A DNA stretch of 64,000 nt, taken from assembly GCF_003605385.1 (NCBI RefSeq), contig NZ_QYTV02000003.1:124001-188000 (forward strand), in the 5' to 3' direction. Positions 7,790 to 17,265 of this stretch are shown piece by piece. The notes beneath the pieces are model-generated. The model searched no databases. It had not been told where the DNA came from and worked only from the letters and a program-made list of their open reading frames with translations. The stretch comes from Siminovitchia acidinfaciens (lineage in GTDB: Bacteria; Bacillota; Bacilli; Bacillales; Bacillaceae_C). How positions within the stretch are numbered: the stretch's first letter is position 1; the number at the start of each line of letters is the position of its first letter. A program made the position numbers and the translations under genes.

Positions 7790-8398
7790 ATGGATTTGTT
7801 TTCATTCAAAGACTGGCTGACGATAGAAAATATAATCGAAATGATTGAAAAGTACCGCTCATTCGGTCCGCTACCGGGGCTATTACTGCCTTTTTTGGAG
7901 GCCTTTCTCCCCTTTTTGCCGCTGTTTTTGTTTGTCATGGCTAATGCCAATGCTTTTGGACTGGGCTGGGGATTTCTATTTTCTTGGGCCGGAGCTTCCG
8001 GAGGAGCATATGTTGTCTTCCTTCTCATCCGAAGATTTGGAGAAGTGAGGATATTAGGCCCGCTCCGGCGGAGCAGCAAGGTGAAAAGTTTGACAGCCTG
8101 GGTTGAAAGGCGGGGATTCGGACCCCTGTTTCTTTTACTCTGTTTTCCTTTTACGCCTTCGGCAGTCGTCAATATAGTCGCGGGACTTTCAAAGATTGGC
8201 ATTTATCAATATATGCTTGCTGTGTTGACCGGAAAAGCAGTGATGATATTCATTATGAGCTTTATCGGCTATGATCTCATATCATTGATCAGACAACCGA
8301 TTAGGACCGCCATTGCTCTGGGAGTCATCGCAATTTTATGGGCCATCGGAAAACGGATTGAAGTGAAATTGAAGGAAAAGCAATACAGACGAGGATAA
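7790..8398 (+). CDS. yhjE: VTT/TVP38-family membrane protein (YhjE-like)
   Basis: A 202-residue polytopic protein of the VTT (SNARE-associated/DedA-like) family, possible lipid scramblases or transporters. The signature region runs from EAFLPFLPLFLFVMANA through WAGASGGAYVVFLLIRRFG (about residues 38-85), with a C-terminal half containing FTPSAVVNIVAGLSKI, the conserved family loop. AGAGG (7778-7782) is 7 nt from ATG 7790; the upstream ATG 7784 is only 1 nt away, so 7790 is preferred. Divergent from yhjD, as in B. subtilis. Substrate unknown. Confidence 0.8.
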   Translation: MDLFSFKDWLTIENIIEMIEKYRSFGPLPGLLLPFLEAFLPFLPLFLFVMANANAFGLGWGFLFSWAGASGGAYVVFLLIRRFGEVRILGPLRRSSKVKSLTAWVERRGFGPLFLLLCFPFTPSAVVNIVAGLSKIGIYQYMLAVLTGKAVMIFIMSFIGYDLISLIRQPIRTAIALGVIAILWAIGKRIEVKLKEKQYRRG

Positions 8399-8416
8399 GT
8401 ATACATATATATTTAG

Positions 8417-8449
8417 AAAAGCTGCTGGAAGTCGAAGCGGCTTTTTTTT
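8417..8449 (+). terminator. yhjE terminator
   Basis: AAAAGCTGCT pairs with AGCGGCTTTT across a short loop, followed by an eight-T run. Confidence 0.7.
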
Positions 8450-8510
8450 CGTTATACTCCACAAAATATGCTGTCTGGGTAGGGAATATACGTTCTATTT
8501 ATTGGTTATA

Positions 8511-8519
8511 TGATATAAT
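8511..8519 (+). promoter_or_regulatory. Extended -10 promoter for addBA
   Basis: TGATATAAT: a perfect TATAAT (8514-8519) with the TGn extension and no good -35 at 17 nt. It lies 64 nt before addB. Confidence 0.5.
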
Positions 8520-8582
8520 AAGGCTATCCATTTTGAAGAGAAATTTTAATTGAAGTAGACAAAATTACGAGGGGTTGAAAGC

Positions 8583-11500
8583 ATGTCACTACGCTTTGTC
8601 ATTGGCCGTACGGGAACGGGAAAAACAGCTCTTTTTTATGAAGAGATTAGAAAAAAGCTGACCGAGCGGCCGGATGGGCCGCCAATCCTATATATCGTTC
8701 CGGATCAAATGACTTTTTTATCCGAGTATGAATTGATTCAATCAAATGAACTTACCGGAATGATCCGTGCTCAAGTATTCAGCTTTACCCGGCTTGCGTG
8801 GCGCATTTTTCAGGAGACGGGCGGAGCAAGCCGTAACCATGTGACGAGCACCGGTCTGAATATGCTTATAAAAAAAATAATTGAAGAACATAAAAAGGAC
8901 TTGAAGCTATTTAGGCAGGCATCAGATAAAACAGGATTCATCCAGCAGGTGGAGCAGATCTTCACGGAGTTCAAACATTACTGTGTCCAGCCTGAAGATC
9001 TCGCACAAAAAAGAGAAGAAGTGGGGTTTTTCCAATCCCAAAAAGCCCTTTCGGACAAGATGCACGACCTCGAATTGATTTACAGACATTTTGAGGAGGC
9101 ATTATCGGGAAAATATTTGGATTCCAACGATTATTTGAGCCTGCTGGCGGAGTCGATTGACAAGTCCGGATATTTGCAAGATGCGGAAGTGTATATAGAT
9201 GGATTCCACAGCTTTACACCACAGGAATATTTGGTAATCGACCGTCTCATGAAAACAAGCAGAAGGGTATCTGTTTCCCTTATGCTGGATCGTCCATTCA
9301 GAAATGAAACGCCGGATGAGCTAAATCTATTCAGAATGACGGGAGAAACATATGAAAATTTATATGAGTTGGCGTCCCAAGGAGAAATAACGGTCGAAGA
9401 GGATGTCATTCTCAGAGAAGCTTTTAAATTCCAGAATGATAGCTTGAAATTCTTGGAGTCCCAGTTTCAAAGCAGGCCGGTAAAATCACATGCAGACAGG
9501 CCTGAGATAAACCTGATGCAAGCTGTCAACAGACGCGCGGAAATCGAAGGCATAGCGAGGGAGATCCGGCGTCTCGTGATGGAAGAAGGATACAGGTACA
9601 AGGATATTGCAGTCCTGGTGCGGAATGCGAACCAATATCAGGGTGAGATGGAGACGATCTTTTATGATTACGAAATTCCCTACTTCATCGATCAAAAGCG
9701 CTCCATGCTCAATCACCCGCTAGTTGAACTGGTTCGATCTGTACTGGAAGTGATCAACAGCAATTGGAGATATGAACATGTTTTTCGCGTCGTAAAAACT
9801 GATTTGCTCTTTCCTCCGGAAGGTAATCTGAATAGTCTCAGGGAGCAGATGGACAGGCTGGAAAACTATGTATTGGCGTATGGAATCAAAGGCGGGGACT
9901 GGACGAAAAAAGGACATTGGACATACCGCCGGTTCCGCGGCCTTGAACTGGCAGGTATGGTGCAGACGGACGAAGAGAAAGAAATTGAAAAGGAGCTGGC
10001 GGTATCGAGGGATATCGTCACTCTCCCGATATTAAGGCTTTCAAGGCGATTGAAAAAAGCGGGGACTGGACGGGAGCTTTGCGAAGCTGTTTATCTCTTT
10101 TTAGAAGAGCTTGAAATTCCACGCAAGCTGGAAATGCTCAGTGAAACTGCAGAAGAAAAAGGGGAGCTTGTTACATCGAGGGAACATGATCAGGCCTGGA
10201 ATGATGTCATGGAGCTTCTGGATCAGTTCGTGGAAATACTCGGGGATACAAAGTTGACGCTGGAGGAGTTTATCCCAATCATCAATGCTGGTTTGGAGGA
10301 GATGAGGTTTTCTTTGATCCCGCCTGCCATTGACCAAGTGTTTGTGGCTAACTTTGAGCAGTCACGCCTTTCTAACATTAAAGTTTCATTCGTTGCTGGA
10401 TTAAATGATGGCATCCTTCCGGCAAAGTTCAGCGAAGGGGGAGTCCTCTCAGATGAAGACCGGACATCGTTAATGGACGCAGGCATGAATATCGCGCCAG
10501 ACAGCCGAAGAAAGCTTCTAAATGAAGAGTTCGTCGCCTACAGGGCGTTTACATCGGCTGAGGAGCGCCTGCTGCTATCTTATCCTTTGGCAGATGATGA
10601 GGGAAAAGCTCTTCAACCATCTCCATATATAGATAGAATAAGAGCGATGTTTCCAGAAATCGTTGAAACAGCTGCGGTAAATGATCCGGCGGAAGTGGGC
10701 AACGAAGATCAGTTCGAATATGTGTCCCATCCTGATTCAGCGGCTGCATATTTGACAGGGCAGCTGAACTTGAAGATAAGGAACTATCCTATCGCTGATT
10801 TTTGGTGGGATGTCTATAATTTCTATATGTCCGATCCACATTGGAAAAAAAAGGCTGAACGGATTCTGTCAAGTCTGTTCTTTAGAAACGAGACGAAGCA
10901 ACTTTCCGAAGATACGAGTAAACAACTATACGGCGAAAATATTACTGCTAGTGTATCGAGAATGGAGCTTTTTCACAGCTGTCCTTTCTCTCATTTTGCG
11001 TTACACGGTTTAAAGCTTCGTGAGCGTGAAATCTACAAGCTTGAGGCGCCGCATATCGGAGATTTGTTCCATGCCGCCTTAAAGTGGATTGCGGATCAGG
11101 TGAACAATAATAATTTGAAGTGGGCAGATCTGACTAAGGAGCAGTGTGAACAGCTGGCCAGGGAAGCCGTTGCCCATCTGGCCCCGAAACTGCAAAATCA
11201 AATCCTGTTAAGCTCCAATCGCTTTTACTATATTAAAAGGAAGCTTGAACAGGTGATAGGAAGAGCGTCATATACAATGAGCGGTCATGCGAAGGAAAGC
11301 GGGTTTTCCCCGGTCGGGATCGAGCTGGCTTTTGGTCCGAGACAACAGCTGCCACCATTGTCATTTGCGCTGAAAAATGGTATGAAAATGGAACTGCAGG
11401 GCCGGATTGACAGGGTGGACAAAGCGGAAAATGACAACGGGGTTTATTTGCGGGTCATTGATTACAAGTCAAGCTCAAGAGAGCTGGATCTAAGTGAGAT

Positions 11501-12077
11501 CTATTATGGGCTTTCATTGCAGATGCTGACTTATTTGGACATCATCATTACTTATTCAAAGCAATTGATTGGCAAGGAGGCCTTTCCGGCAGGCGTATTT
11601 TATTTCCATCTCCATAATCCGATGATTCAAAGCGATAAAATTATGACTCTATCAGAAATTGAGGAAGAGATATTCAAGAGATTTAAAATGAAGGGGCTTG
11701 TTCTTGAAGATCCGGACCTTGTCCGTTTGATGGATTTCTCCCTTGAATCGGGTGATTCAAACATTATTTCCGCCGGCTTAAAAAAAGACGGAACACTTAA
11801 TGCCAGATCAAAATCAGCAACCAAAGAAGAGCTGGGACTTTTGAGAAGGCATGTAAGATCCCTTTACCAAGAGTCAGGAAATGCAATTATATCAGGAGAA
11901 GTGGGCATTGACCCTTATCGGATGAAAGATAAAACTCCGTGCAAGTTTTGTTTGTACAAACCGGTTTGCCAGTTTGACCCGGCTTTGCCGGCAAATGAAT
12001 TCCGCTTGATCCACCAGGAGAAGCGAGAAGATGTCATCGCACGTATACGGGAAGAAGGTGAAGAATTTGAAAACTGA
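8583..12077 (+). CDS. addB: ATP-dependent helicase/nuclease subunit B, AddB
   Basis: A 1164-residue subunit of the AddAB helicase-nuclease, which resects double-strand breaks to Chi and loads RecA. N-terminal Walker A GRTGTGKTAL (about residues 8-17). The C-terminal RecB-like nuclease has VIDYKSSSREL. Four Cys for the family's iron-sulfur cluster are present: C800 (HSCPFSHF) and C1120, C1123, C1129 (CKFCLYKPVC). Length equals B. subtilis AddB. ATG 8583 follows GAGGGG at proper spacing. It overlaps addA by 11 bp, implying coupled translation of a 1:1 complex. Needed for recombination repair and for chromosomal transformation, linking it to the comK/coiA genes here. Confidence 0.96.
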   Translation: MSLRFVIGRTGTGKTALFYEEIRKKLTERPDGPPILYIVPDQMTFLSEYELIQSNELTGMIRAQVFSFTRLAWRIFQETGGASRNHVTSTGLNMLIKKIIEEHKKDLKLFRQASDKTGFIQQVEQIFTEFKHYCVQPEDLAQKREEVGFFQSQKALSDKMHDLELIYRHFEEALSGKYLDSNDYLSLLAESIDKSGYLQDAEVYIDGFHSFTPQEYLVIDRLMKTSRRVSVSLMLDRPFRNETPDELNLFRMTGETYENLYELASQGEITVEEDVILREAFKFQNDSLKFLESQFQSRPVKSHADRPEINLMQAVNRRAEIEGIAREIRRLVMEEGYRYKDIAVLVRNANQYQGEMETIFYDYEIPYFIDQKRSMLNHPLVELVRSVLEVINSNWRYEHVFRVVKTDLLFPPEGNLNSLREQMDRLENYVLAYGIKGGDWTKKGHWTYRRFRGLELAGMVQTDEEKEIEKELAVSRDIVTLPILRLSRRLKKAGTGRELCEAVYLFLEELEIPRKLEMLSETAEEKGELVTSREHDQAWNDVMELLDQFVEILGDTKLTLEEFIPIINAGLEEMRFSLIPPAIDQVFVANFEQSRLSNIKVSFVAGLNDGILPAKFSEGGVLSDEDRTSLMDAGMNIAPDSRRKLLNEEFVAYRAFTSAEERLLLSYPLADDEGKALQPSPYIDRIRAMFPEIVETAAVNDPAEVGNEDQFEYVSHPDSAAAYLTGQLNLKIRNYPIADFWWDVYNFYMSDPHWKKKAERILSSLFFRNETKQLSEDTSKQLYGENITASVSRMELFHSCPFSHFALHGLKLREREIYKLEAPHIGDLFHAALKWIADQVNNNNLKWADLTKEQCEQLAREAVAHLAPKLQNQILLSSNRFYYIKRKLEQVIGRASYTMSGHAKESGFSPVGIELAFGPRQQLPPLSFALKNGMKMELQGRIDRVDKAENDNGVYLRVIDYKSSSRELDLSEIYYGLSLQMLTYLDIIITYSKQLIGKEAFPAGVFYFHLHNPMIQSDKIMTLSEIEEEIFKRFKMKGLVLEDPDLVRLMDFSLESGDSNIISAGLKKDGTLNARSKSATKEELGLLRRHVRSLYQESGNAIISGEVGIDPYRMKDKTPCKFCLYKPVCQFDPALPANEFRLIHQEKREDVIARIREEGEEFEN

Positions 12078-15000
12078 TATTCCAGTAAAACCTGAAAATG
12101 CGCAATGGACTGATGACCAATGGAAGGCTATTTTTGCAAAAGACCAGGATGTATTGGTGGCAGCGGCTGCAGGTTCCGGGAAAACCGCGGTCCTTGTAGA
12201 GCGGATTATCCAAAAAGTGATAGCGGAAACGGATCCCCTGGATGTTGATCAGTTGCTGGTCGTCACTTTTACCAATGCCGCAGCTGCAGAGATGAGAGCT
12301 AGAATCGGGGCAGCATTGACTCAGGCAATTAACGAACGGCCCGAATCCAACCACTTAAGGAAGCAGCTTGGACTGTTGAACAGGGCGTCCATTTCAACAC
12401 TTCACTCTTTTTGCCTTGAAGCAGTGAGAAAACATTATTATATGGTTGATATTGATCCTAACTTCAGAGTAGCTGATGATAACGAAATGGCTCTTTTGCG
12501 TGATGAAGTACTGGATGATTTATTCGAAGAGGAGTACGGAAAGGAAAATAATGAGCCATTTTTCAAGCTGGTGGATACTTTTACCGGCGACCGAAGCGAT
12601 GGCGAGCTTCAGGAGCTTGTTCTTAAATTATATGATTTTTCCCGCTCGCACCCATATCCGGACCTTTGGCTTGACGCTCTTGTCGATATGTACAACATTC
12701 CGCAAAGGGCCCGCATCGAAGAACTTCCGTTTGCGCAGATGCTGATTGCGGATATTGAGCTGCAACTTACCGGAGCGAGGCAAATGCTGGAACAGGCTTA
12801 TGAAATGACGAAAATTCCTGGCGGTCCTGCTCCGAGGGCGGTCAATTATTTAGATGACCTGGAAATAGTGGCCAGAATGCAGAAAGCAGCTCAAGTAAGC
12901 TGGGCTAGCCTTCATGAAGCGATGAACAGCTGGAAGTTTACCCGTGCAAAAAGCTGCCGTGGCGATGAGTATGATGAGGGTCTTGTTAAAGATGCCGATG
13001 CGTTGAGGAAGAAAGCGAAGGGAATATTGGAAAAATTGGCTGATGATATATTTTCCAGGGAGGCGGAAGGATTTTTACGGGACATGCGTGAAATGCATCC
13101 GATTTACCAGGCTCTAGTCAGTCTTGTGAAGGCCTTTGCCATACAATTTGCCATGGAGAAAAAAGAGAGAGGCATTGTTGACTTTGCCGATCTTGAACAT
13201 CTTGCCCTTCATATTTTGGTGGACCATGAGAATCAGAAGAGCGATATTCGCCCTTCAGATATCGCTGTCGGATACCGGAATCAGTTCAAAGAGGTGTTGG
13301 TGGATGAATACCAGGATGTAAATATGGTTCAGGAAACGATTCTCCAACTGATTTCCGCTGATGGTGAATATGACGGAAACTTATTTATGGTGGGAGATGT
13401 AAAACAGTCAATATACCGGTTCCGGCTGGCAGAGCCGAACCTGTTTCTGGCTAAGTACAAAAGGTTTTCTCCAGACGGATTAAATAACGGTCTTCGCATT
13501 GATTTATCCCGAAATTTCCGTAGCCGGTCTGAAGTCCTTGATGGTACAAACTTTCTTTTTAAACAGATCATGGGGGTAAGTGTTGGAGAAATTGATTACA
13601 ACAGAGATGCTGAGCTCGTTCTTGGCGCAAGTTATCCTTCTGATGAAACATATCCGATAGAAGTGGCGCTCATCGATCAGTTGGAAGAAAAATCAGACTC
13701 TGGCAATAAACCGGAGGATGGCGGTTTTGACGAAGAGGAAATTGAGCAATCCCGCTTGGAAGCAAGATATTTGGCGAAGAAAATCAGGGAGATCATTGAT
13801 AGTGAAAGACCTATCTATGATTCCAAAGCAGGCAGGCACCGTCCGGCACAATATAAAGATATTGTCATCCTACTAAGGTCATTAACTTGGGCACAAGATA
13901 TCATGGATGAATTCAAACATGAAGGAATTCCTGTTTATGCAAATCTCACTTCTGGATATTTCGAAGCCACAGAGGTTGCGGTGATGATGTCTCTACTAAA
14001 GGTCGTGGACAATCCGGATCAGGATATCCCGATGGCGGCAGTGCTCCGCTCTCCGATCGTCGGCCTTGATGAAGAGGCATTAGCCCAAATTAGGGCGCAG
14101 TTCAGGAAAGGAAGCTTTTACAATGCAGTAAAAAGCTTCATTAAAATTTCGGGTGATTCGAGTCATGAAATGATCAGGGAAAAGCTTACTTCATTCTTTG
14201 AAAATTTGAATGGATGGAGAAGTATGGCGCGAACAGGGGCACTTTCAAGCCTGATATGGCAATTGTATCGCGATACCGGGTTTTATGAATTTGCCGGTGG
14301 CCTTCCAGGTGGCAAACAAAGGCAAGCCAACTTAAGGGCACTTTATGACAGGGCATCCCAATATGAAGAGACATCCTTCAGAGGGCTGTTCCGCTTTTTG
14401 CGATTTATTGAAAGGATGCAGGACCGAGGCAAGGATCTAGGGGCTGCCCGTGCTCTCGGAGAGCAGGAGGATGTTGTTCGACTGATGACCATTCATTCAA
14501 GCAAGGGATTGGAATTCCCGATTGTTTTTGCTTCCGGCTTAGGGCGCAAATTTAATATGCAAGATATAAACAGCGCATTTTTATTCGATAAAGATTATGG
14601 GTTTGCCAGCAAATATATTGATTCTGACAAAAGGATATCTTATCCATCATTGCCTCAACTAGCGCTAAAGAGAAAAAAACGGATGGAATTGGCAGCGGAG
14701 GAAATGAGGGTTTTATATGTAGCACTTACACGCGCAAAGGAAAAGCTTTTTCTTGTAGGGATAGTGAAAAACCTTGATAAAGAGATCAAGAAATGGGCGA
14801 AAGGGAGTATTGGCGGCAATTGGCTCCTGAAAGAATTCGATAGAGCGTCTGCTGCGACATACATGGACTGGCTCGGCCCGGCAATCATCAGACACAGGGA
14901 CTGTAGTATTGATGGAATTCCTGAAAGCTCCACGGGTGAAATTAATGAACACCCTTCAAGGTGGAAAGTGGAAGTACTGTCATCATCCGACCTGAGTCTA

Positions 15001-15816
15001 ACAGAAGAAGAATCTGAAGTAGAATCAGATGGGTGGCTTGAAATGGTGAAGGAAGGCCGTTTAAGCAGTATTCGTTCACCTATGAAGGAAAAGGTATTTT
15101 CCCGGCTAAGTTGGAGATATCCACATTTGATTGCTGCGAAGAGGATGTCCAAGCAGACAGTTTCGGAATTGAAGCGGATGGCGGAATTACAAGATGATGC
15201 AAGTGCAGCATCTATTTTGGGAGGAAGCCGTACAACTGCTCCAATCTTCAACAAACCAAAGTTTCTCCAAAAGCAATCCATATCACCAGCAGAACGAGGG
15301 ACCGTCATGCATACAGTTATGCAGCATGTAACCCTTGATGAAGAGCCTTCATTGATTTCAATTGAGCGATTGCTGGATGAATTGATTCAAAAAGAGATAC
15401 TTACGCTTGAACAGGCAGATGCCGTATCGGCGGAGCAAATAGTTCAATTCTTCCAAACCGATCTGGGCAAAAGGGTTTTACATTCACCAAAAACTGAACG
15501 GGAAGTACCTTTCACAATGGGAATACCGGCAGAAGAAATCTATGAGGACTGGGACGGAGAAGACGAATCTGTCATCGTCCAGGGAATCATTGATTGCATC
15601 ATTGTTGAGGAGAATGGAGTCGTTTTACTAGATTATAAAACAGATGCCATCACGGGACGATTCCCTGGAGGCTTCGACCAAGCAAAAACCGTTCTTGAGA
15701 AAAGATATAAAACACAAATACATTTATATGAACAGGCCATCGAAAAGATCTGGAAGAAGCAAGTGAAAGAAAAATATTTATACTTCTTCGATGGCGGACA
15801 TCTTTTGAAAATGTAA
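12067..15816 (+). CDS. addA: ATP-dependent helicase/nuclease subunit A, AddA
   Basis: A UvrD-like helicase plus nuclease of about 1249 residues. Walker A AAAGSGKTAVLVER lies near residue 33, Walker B/motif II VDEYQDVN near 415, motif III region GDVKQSIYRFR near 445. A helicase motif VRLMTIHSSKGLEFP lies near 805 and the C-terminal nuclease motif LLDYKTDAI near 1190. I prefer TTG 12067: AAGGTG (12055-12060) is 6 nt upstream and the protein then begins about where B. subtilis AddA does. ATG 12031 in the same frame would add 12 residues. Partner of AddB, same operon; a bidirectional terminator follows the stop. Confidence 0.95.
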   Translation: MKTDIPVKPENAQWTDDQWKAIFAKDQDVLVAAAAGSGKTAVLVERIIQKVIAETDPLDVDQLLVVTFTNAAAAEMRARIGAALTQAINERPESNHLRKQLGLLNRASISTLHSFCLEAVRKHYYMVDIDPNFRVADDNEMALLRDEVLDDLFEEEYGKENNEPFFKLVDTFTGDRSDGELQELVLKLYDFSRSHPYPDLWLDALVDMYNIPQRARIEELPFAQMLIADIELQLTGARQMLEQAYEMTKIPGGPAPRAVNYLDDLEIVARMQKAAQVSWASLHEAMNSWKFTRAKSCRGDEYDEGLVKDADALRKKAKGILEKLADDIFSREAEGFLRDMREMHPIYQALVSLVKAFAIQFAMEKKERGIVDFADLEHLALHILVDHENQKSDIRPSDIAVGYRNQFKEVLVDEYQDVNMVQETILQLISADGEYDGNLFMVGDVKQSIYRFRLAEPNLFLAKYKRFSPDGLNNGLRIDLSRNFRSRSEVLDGTNFLFKQIMGVSVGEIDYNRDAELVLGASYPSDETYPIEVALIDQLEEKSDSGNKPEDGGFDEEEIEQSRLEARYLAKKIREIIDSERPIYDSKAGRHRPAQYKDIVILLRSLTWAQDIMDEFKHEGIPVYANLTSGYFEATEVAVMMSLLKVVDNPDQDIPMAAVLRSPIVGLDEEALAQIRAQFRKGSFYNAVKSFIKISGDSSHEMIREKLTSFFENLNGWRSMARTGALSSLIWQLYRDTGFYEFAGGLPGGKQRQANLRALYDRASQYEETSFRGLFRFLRFIERMQDRGKDLGAARALGEQEDVVRLMTIHSSKGLEFPIVFASGLGRKFNMQDINSAFLFDKDYGFASKYIDSDKRISYPSLPQLALKRKKRMELAAEEMRVLYVALTRAKEKLFLVGIVKNLDKEIKKWAKGSIGGNWLLKEFDRASAATYMDWLGPAIIRHRDCSIDGIPESSTGEINEHPSRWKVEVLSSSDLSLTEEESEVESDGWLEMVKEGRLSSIRSPMKEKVFSRLSWRYPHLIAAKRMSKQTVSELKRMAELQDDASAASILGGSRTTAPIFNKPKFLQKQSISPAERGTVMHTVMQHVTLDEEPSLISIERLLDELIQKEILTLEQADAVSAEQIVQFFQTDLGKRVLHSPKTEREVPFTMGIPAEEIYEDWDGEDESVIVQGIIDCIIVEENGVVLLDYKTDAITGRFPGGFDQAKTVLEKRYKTQIHLYEQAIEKIWKKQVKEKYLYFFDGGHLLKM

Positions 15817-15842
15817 AGAAAAGCACAAGGCACGCAGCCATA
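15817..15842 (-). repeat. Terminal fragment of the modular repeat
   Basis: Reverse complement of the unit end (GGCTGCGTGCCTTGTGCTTTTCTTT), starting directly at the addA stop codon. Confidence 0.5.
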
Positions 15843-15894
15843 GGTGACTGGACAAATCAGTCATCATATGAATTATGCTTTATTTAACTATGAT

Positions 15895-15940
15895 AAAAGA
15901 GTGCCAAATTGGGAGATTGGTTCCAACTTGGCACTCTTTT
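15895..15940. terminator. Bidirectional terminator between addA and gerPF
   Basis: AAAAGAGTGCCAA (15895-15907) pairs perfectly with TTGGCACTCTTTT (15928-15940), with A/T runs on the outer sides and convergent genes. Confidence 0.85.
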
Positions 15941-16158
15941 TAATTATTCCCAACCGTTGGCTGGTCAATCAAGTTCGAATCAAGTGTGTTAGTTCCGCTG
16001 ATTCCGTTATTCGTAACAACAAATCCGCCGGTACTGGAAGAGCCAGAACCTTCAAACGATTTTGTGGCGCTTTTTGGAGAAATGACTGCTGTGTCTCCAA
16101 ACTGTACAACGCCTCCGCTAACATTAAAAATTTGGACGGGTCCAACAATAGCAGGCAT
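15940..16158 (-). CDS. gerPF: Spore germination protein GerPF
   Basis: A 72-residue GerPA/GerPF-family protein (MPAIVGPVQIFNVSGGVVQFGD start, then KSATKSFEGSGSSSTGGFV). GerP proteins act in the inner coat of the spore and help germinants reach their receptors. Ser/Gly-rich middle and no signal peptide, as usual. ATG 16158 has GGGAG 8 nt upstream. Last gene of the gerP operon. A copy of the modular repeat separates it from gerPE, so the junction here is longer than the tight spacing seen in other bacilli. Confidence 0.9.
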   Translation of the reverse strand: MPAIVGPVQIFNVSGGVVQFGDTAVISPKSATKSFEGSGSSSTGGFVVTNNGISGTNTLDSNLIDQPTVGNN

Positions 16159-16194
16159 TTGTCATCTCCCTATCTATTTATATTTGATTTGCTT

Positions 16195-16385
16195 GACGCC
16201 TAGCTCCTGTTCGGAAATCGTCTTATGCTTTTCGAGGAGGAGCCAGGCGTCTCCGCTTTTCTTATTATCCAGCTTCAGGCGCAGGGGGCTCGAGGTCGCT
16301 TCGATCAAATCAATGAAGTCAAAGAACGACTTCCCTGGTTTGATTTCCAGCGCTTGTTGCCCCTGATCTGCGGCCTTCCACTCTT
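16195..16385 (+). repeat. Two modular repeat units between gerPF and gerPE
   Basis: A short derivative (about 16198-16264) is followed by a type-B unit from TTATCCAGC to GCGGCC. It contains GAAGTC/GACTTC arms (inner stem ATCAAA/TTTGAT). The unit runs into the gerPE coding end and lies antisense to the operon. Confidence 0.75.
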
Positions 16386-16759
16386 CGGATCCCAGGTGAA
16401 ATCTGACGGATATGAAGCACTCTTGCTTCTGAATTTATGTGGTTCGTAGTTCCTATTTGCATGATGGCAGACGAAGACATAGTTATGAGATGTATATTGC
16501 CGACATGGATATCCGGACACTCGTTATACTTTGTAATGGAGGGCAGCGGCACAGGAAGCGGAGGAATCGGGATGGGTATTTTGAAGGCATTGAAATTATT
16601 GTAATTACCTTCATTGACAAAAAATAGCTCTTTATTCCTTTGTACTGCCAAAGCATTTGTGTAGGCTTTCAAATGTACAGTGTCTCCCACTTCAACGACT
16701 GATCCGAATAGCATACTTTTAATATCTATCATTTTTACTACAGAACCTCTTAAAGGCAT
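16319..16759 (-). CDS. gerPE: Spore germination protein GerPE with repeat-derived C-terminus
   Basis: A 146-residue GerPE: RGSVVKMIDIKSMLFGSVVEVGDT at the N-terminus, the VNEGNYNNFNAF region, the Pro-rich IPIPPLPVPLP and MQIGTTNHINSEARVLHIRQI near the end of the conserved part. ATG 16759 is preceded by GGAGTTGCC. The last about 20 residues (VEGRRSGATSAGNQTREVVL) fall in a type-B repeat unit (16319-16380), which supplies the stop codon; B. subtilis GerPE is shorter by about this amount. The protein should still assemble in the coat if the tail is tolerated. Confidence 0.88.
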   Translation of the reverse strand: MPLRGSVVKMIDIKSMLFGSVVEVGDTVHLKAYTNALAVQRNKELFFVNEGNYNNFNAFKIPIPIPPLPVPLPSITKYNECPDIHVGNIHLITMSSSAIMQIGTTNHINSEARVLHIRQISPGIRRVEGRRSGATSAGNQTREVVL

Positions 16760-16807
16760 AATGGCAACTCCTTATTTTCTCCGTGTTTCCTTTATCTTAT
16801 TGCAGAA

Positions 16808-17088
16808 AGCTCCAGTGACTAGCTTTAGACGGCAAGGGCTCGAGGGCGCTTTGGTCAGCCAATGAACTCAAAGGACGCCTTCATTGGCTAGACCTCCGAC
16901 GGACAGGAAGACCTAGTGCCACCGACGTACAGGAAGTACAAGTGCAAGCGAAGCGACAGGATGTCGCGCCCTGAGCCTGCCGAAGCCACAGGATGTGGCG
17001 ATTTGAGGTGGCCAGCGCTTGTCGCTCCTAAGCGGCTGTCTTCCGCATTTCAATTTTGTACCACGCCAAACGGGCTCTTGCGCTTTTT
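16808..17088 (+). repeat. Modular repeat between gerPE and gerPD with three AGGA-loop hairpins
   Basis: The type-B unit inner stem is AGCCAATGAA/TTCATTGGCT (about 16857-16891). Then come GTAC-aggaa-GTAC (16927-16939), GCGAC-aggat-GTCGC (16953-16967) and GCCAC-aggat-GTGGC (16985-16999). The unit ends CTCTTGCGCTTTTTTT before the gerPD stop. Orientation is opposite to the operon. Confidence 0.8.
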
Positions 17089-17091
17089 TTG

Positions 17092-17265
17092 TTAACGGCC
17101 GAGAGGCACGAAAGGCCCGATAATCAGCGATTCCGGAGGCGTATCAAAGACGGATGCCAATTGAATCGTATTTGCGTCACCGACCAACAAAACAGAAGAG
17201 GCGCTCACCCCGATTACACGGATCTGTCCGACGCATAATTCCCTATTTACTACATTAAGTTCCAT
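17092..17265 (-). CDS. gerPD: Spore germination protein GerPD
   Basis: A 57-residue gene. It reads MELNVVNRELCVGQIRVIGV, then SASSVLLVGDANTIQLASVF, then DTPPESLIIGPFVPLGR and stop, which matches GerPD in length and in the NVVNREL/GVSAxSVLLVGD pattern. The start ATG overlaps the last 11 bases of gerPC, giving translational coupling. Its stop is directly next to a repeat unit (16808-17088). Role: coat-located germinant permeability with the other GerP proteins. Confidence 0.88.
   Translation of the reverse strand: MELNVVNRELCVGQIRVIGVSASSVLLVGDANTIQLASVFDTPPESLIIGPFVPLGR

Noticed and set aside
14655-15308. 217-residue ORF antisense to addA
   Set aside because: Shadow frame within a conserved gene, no family resemblance.
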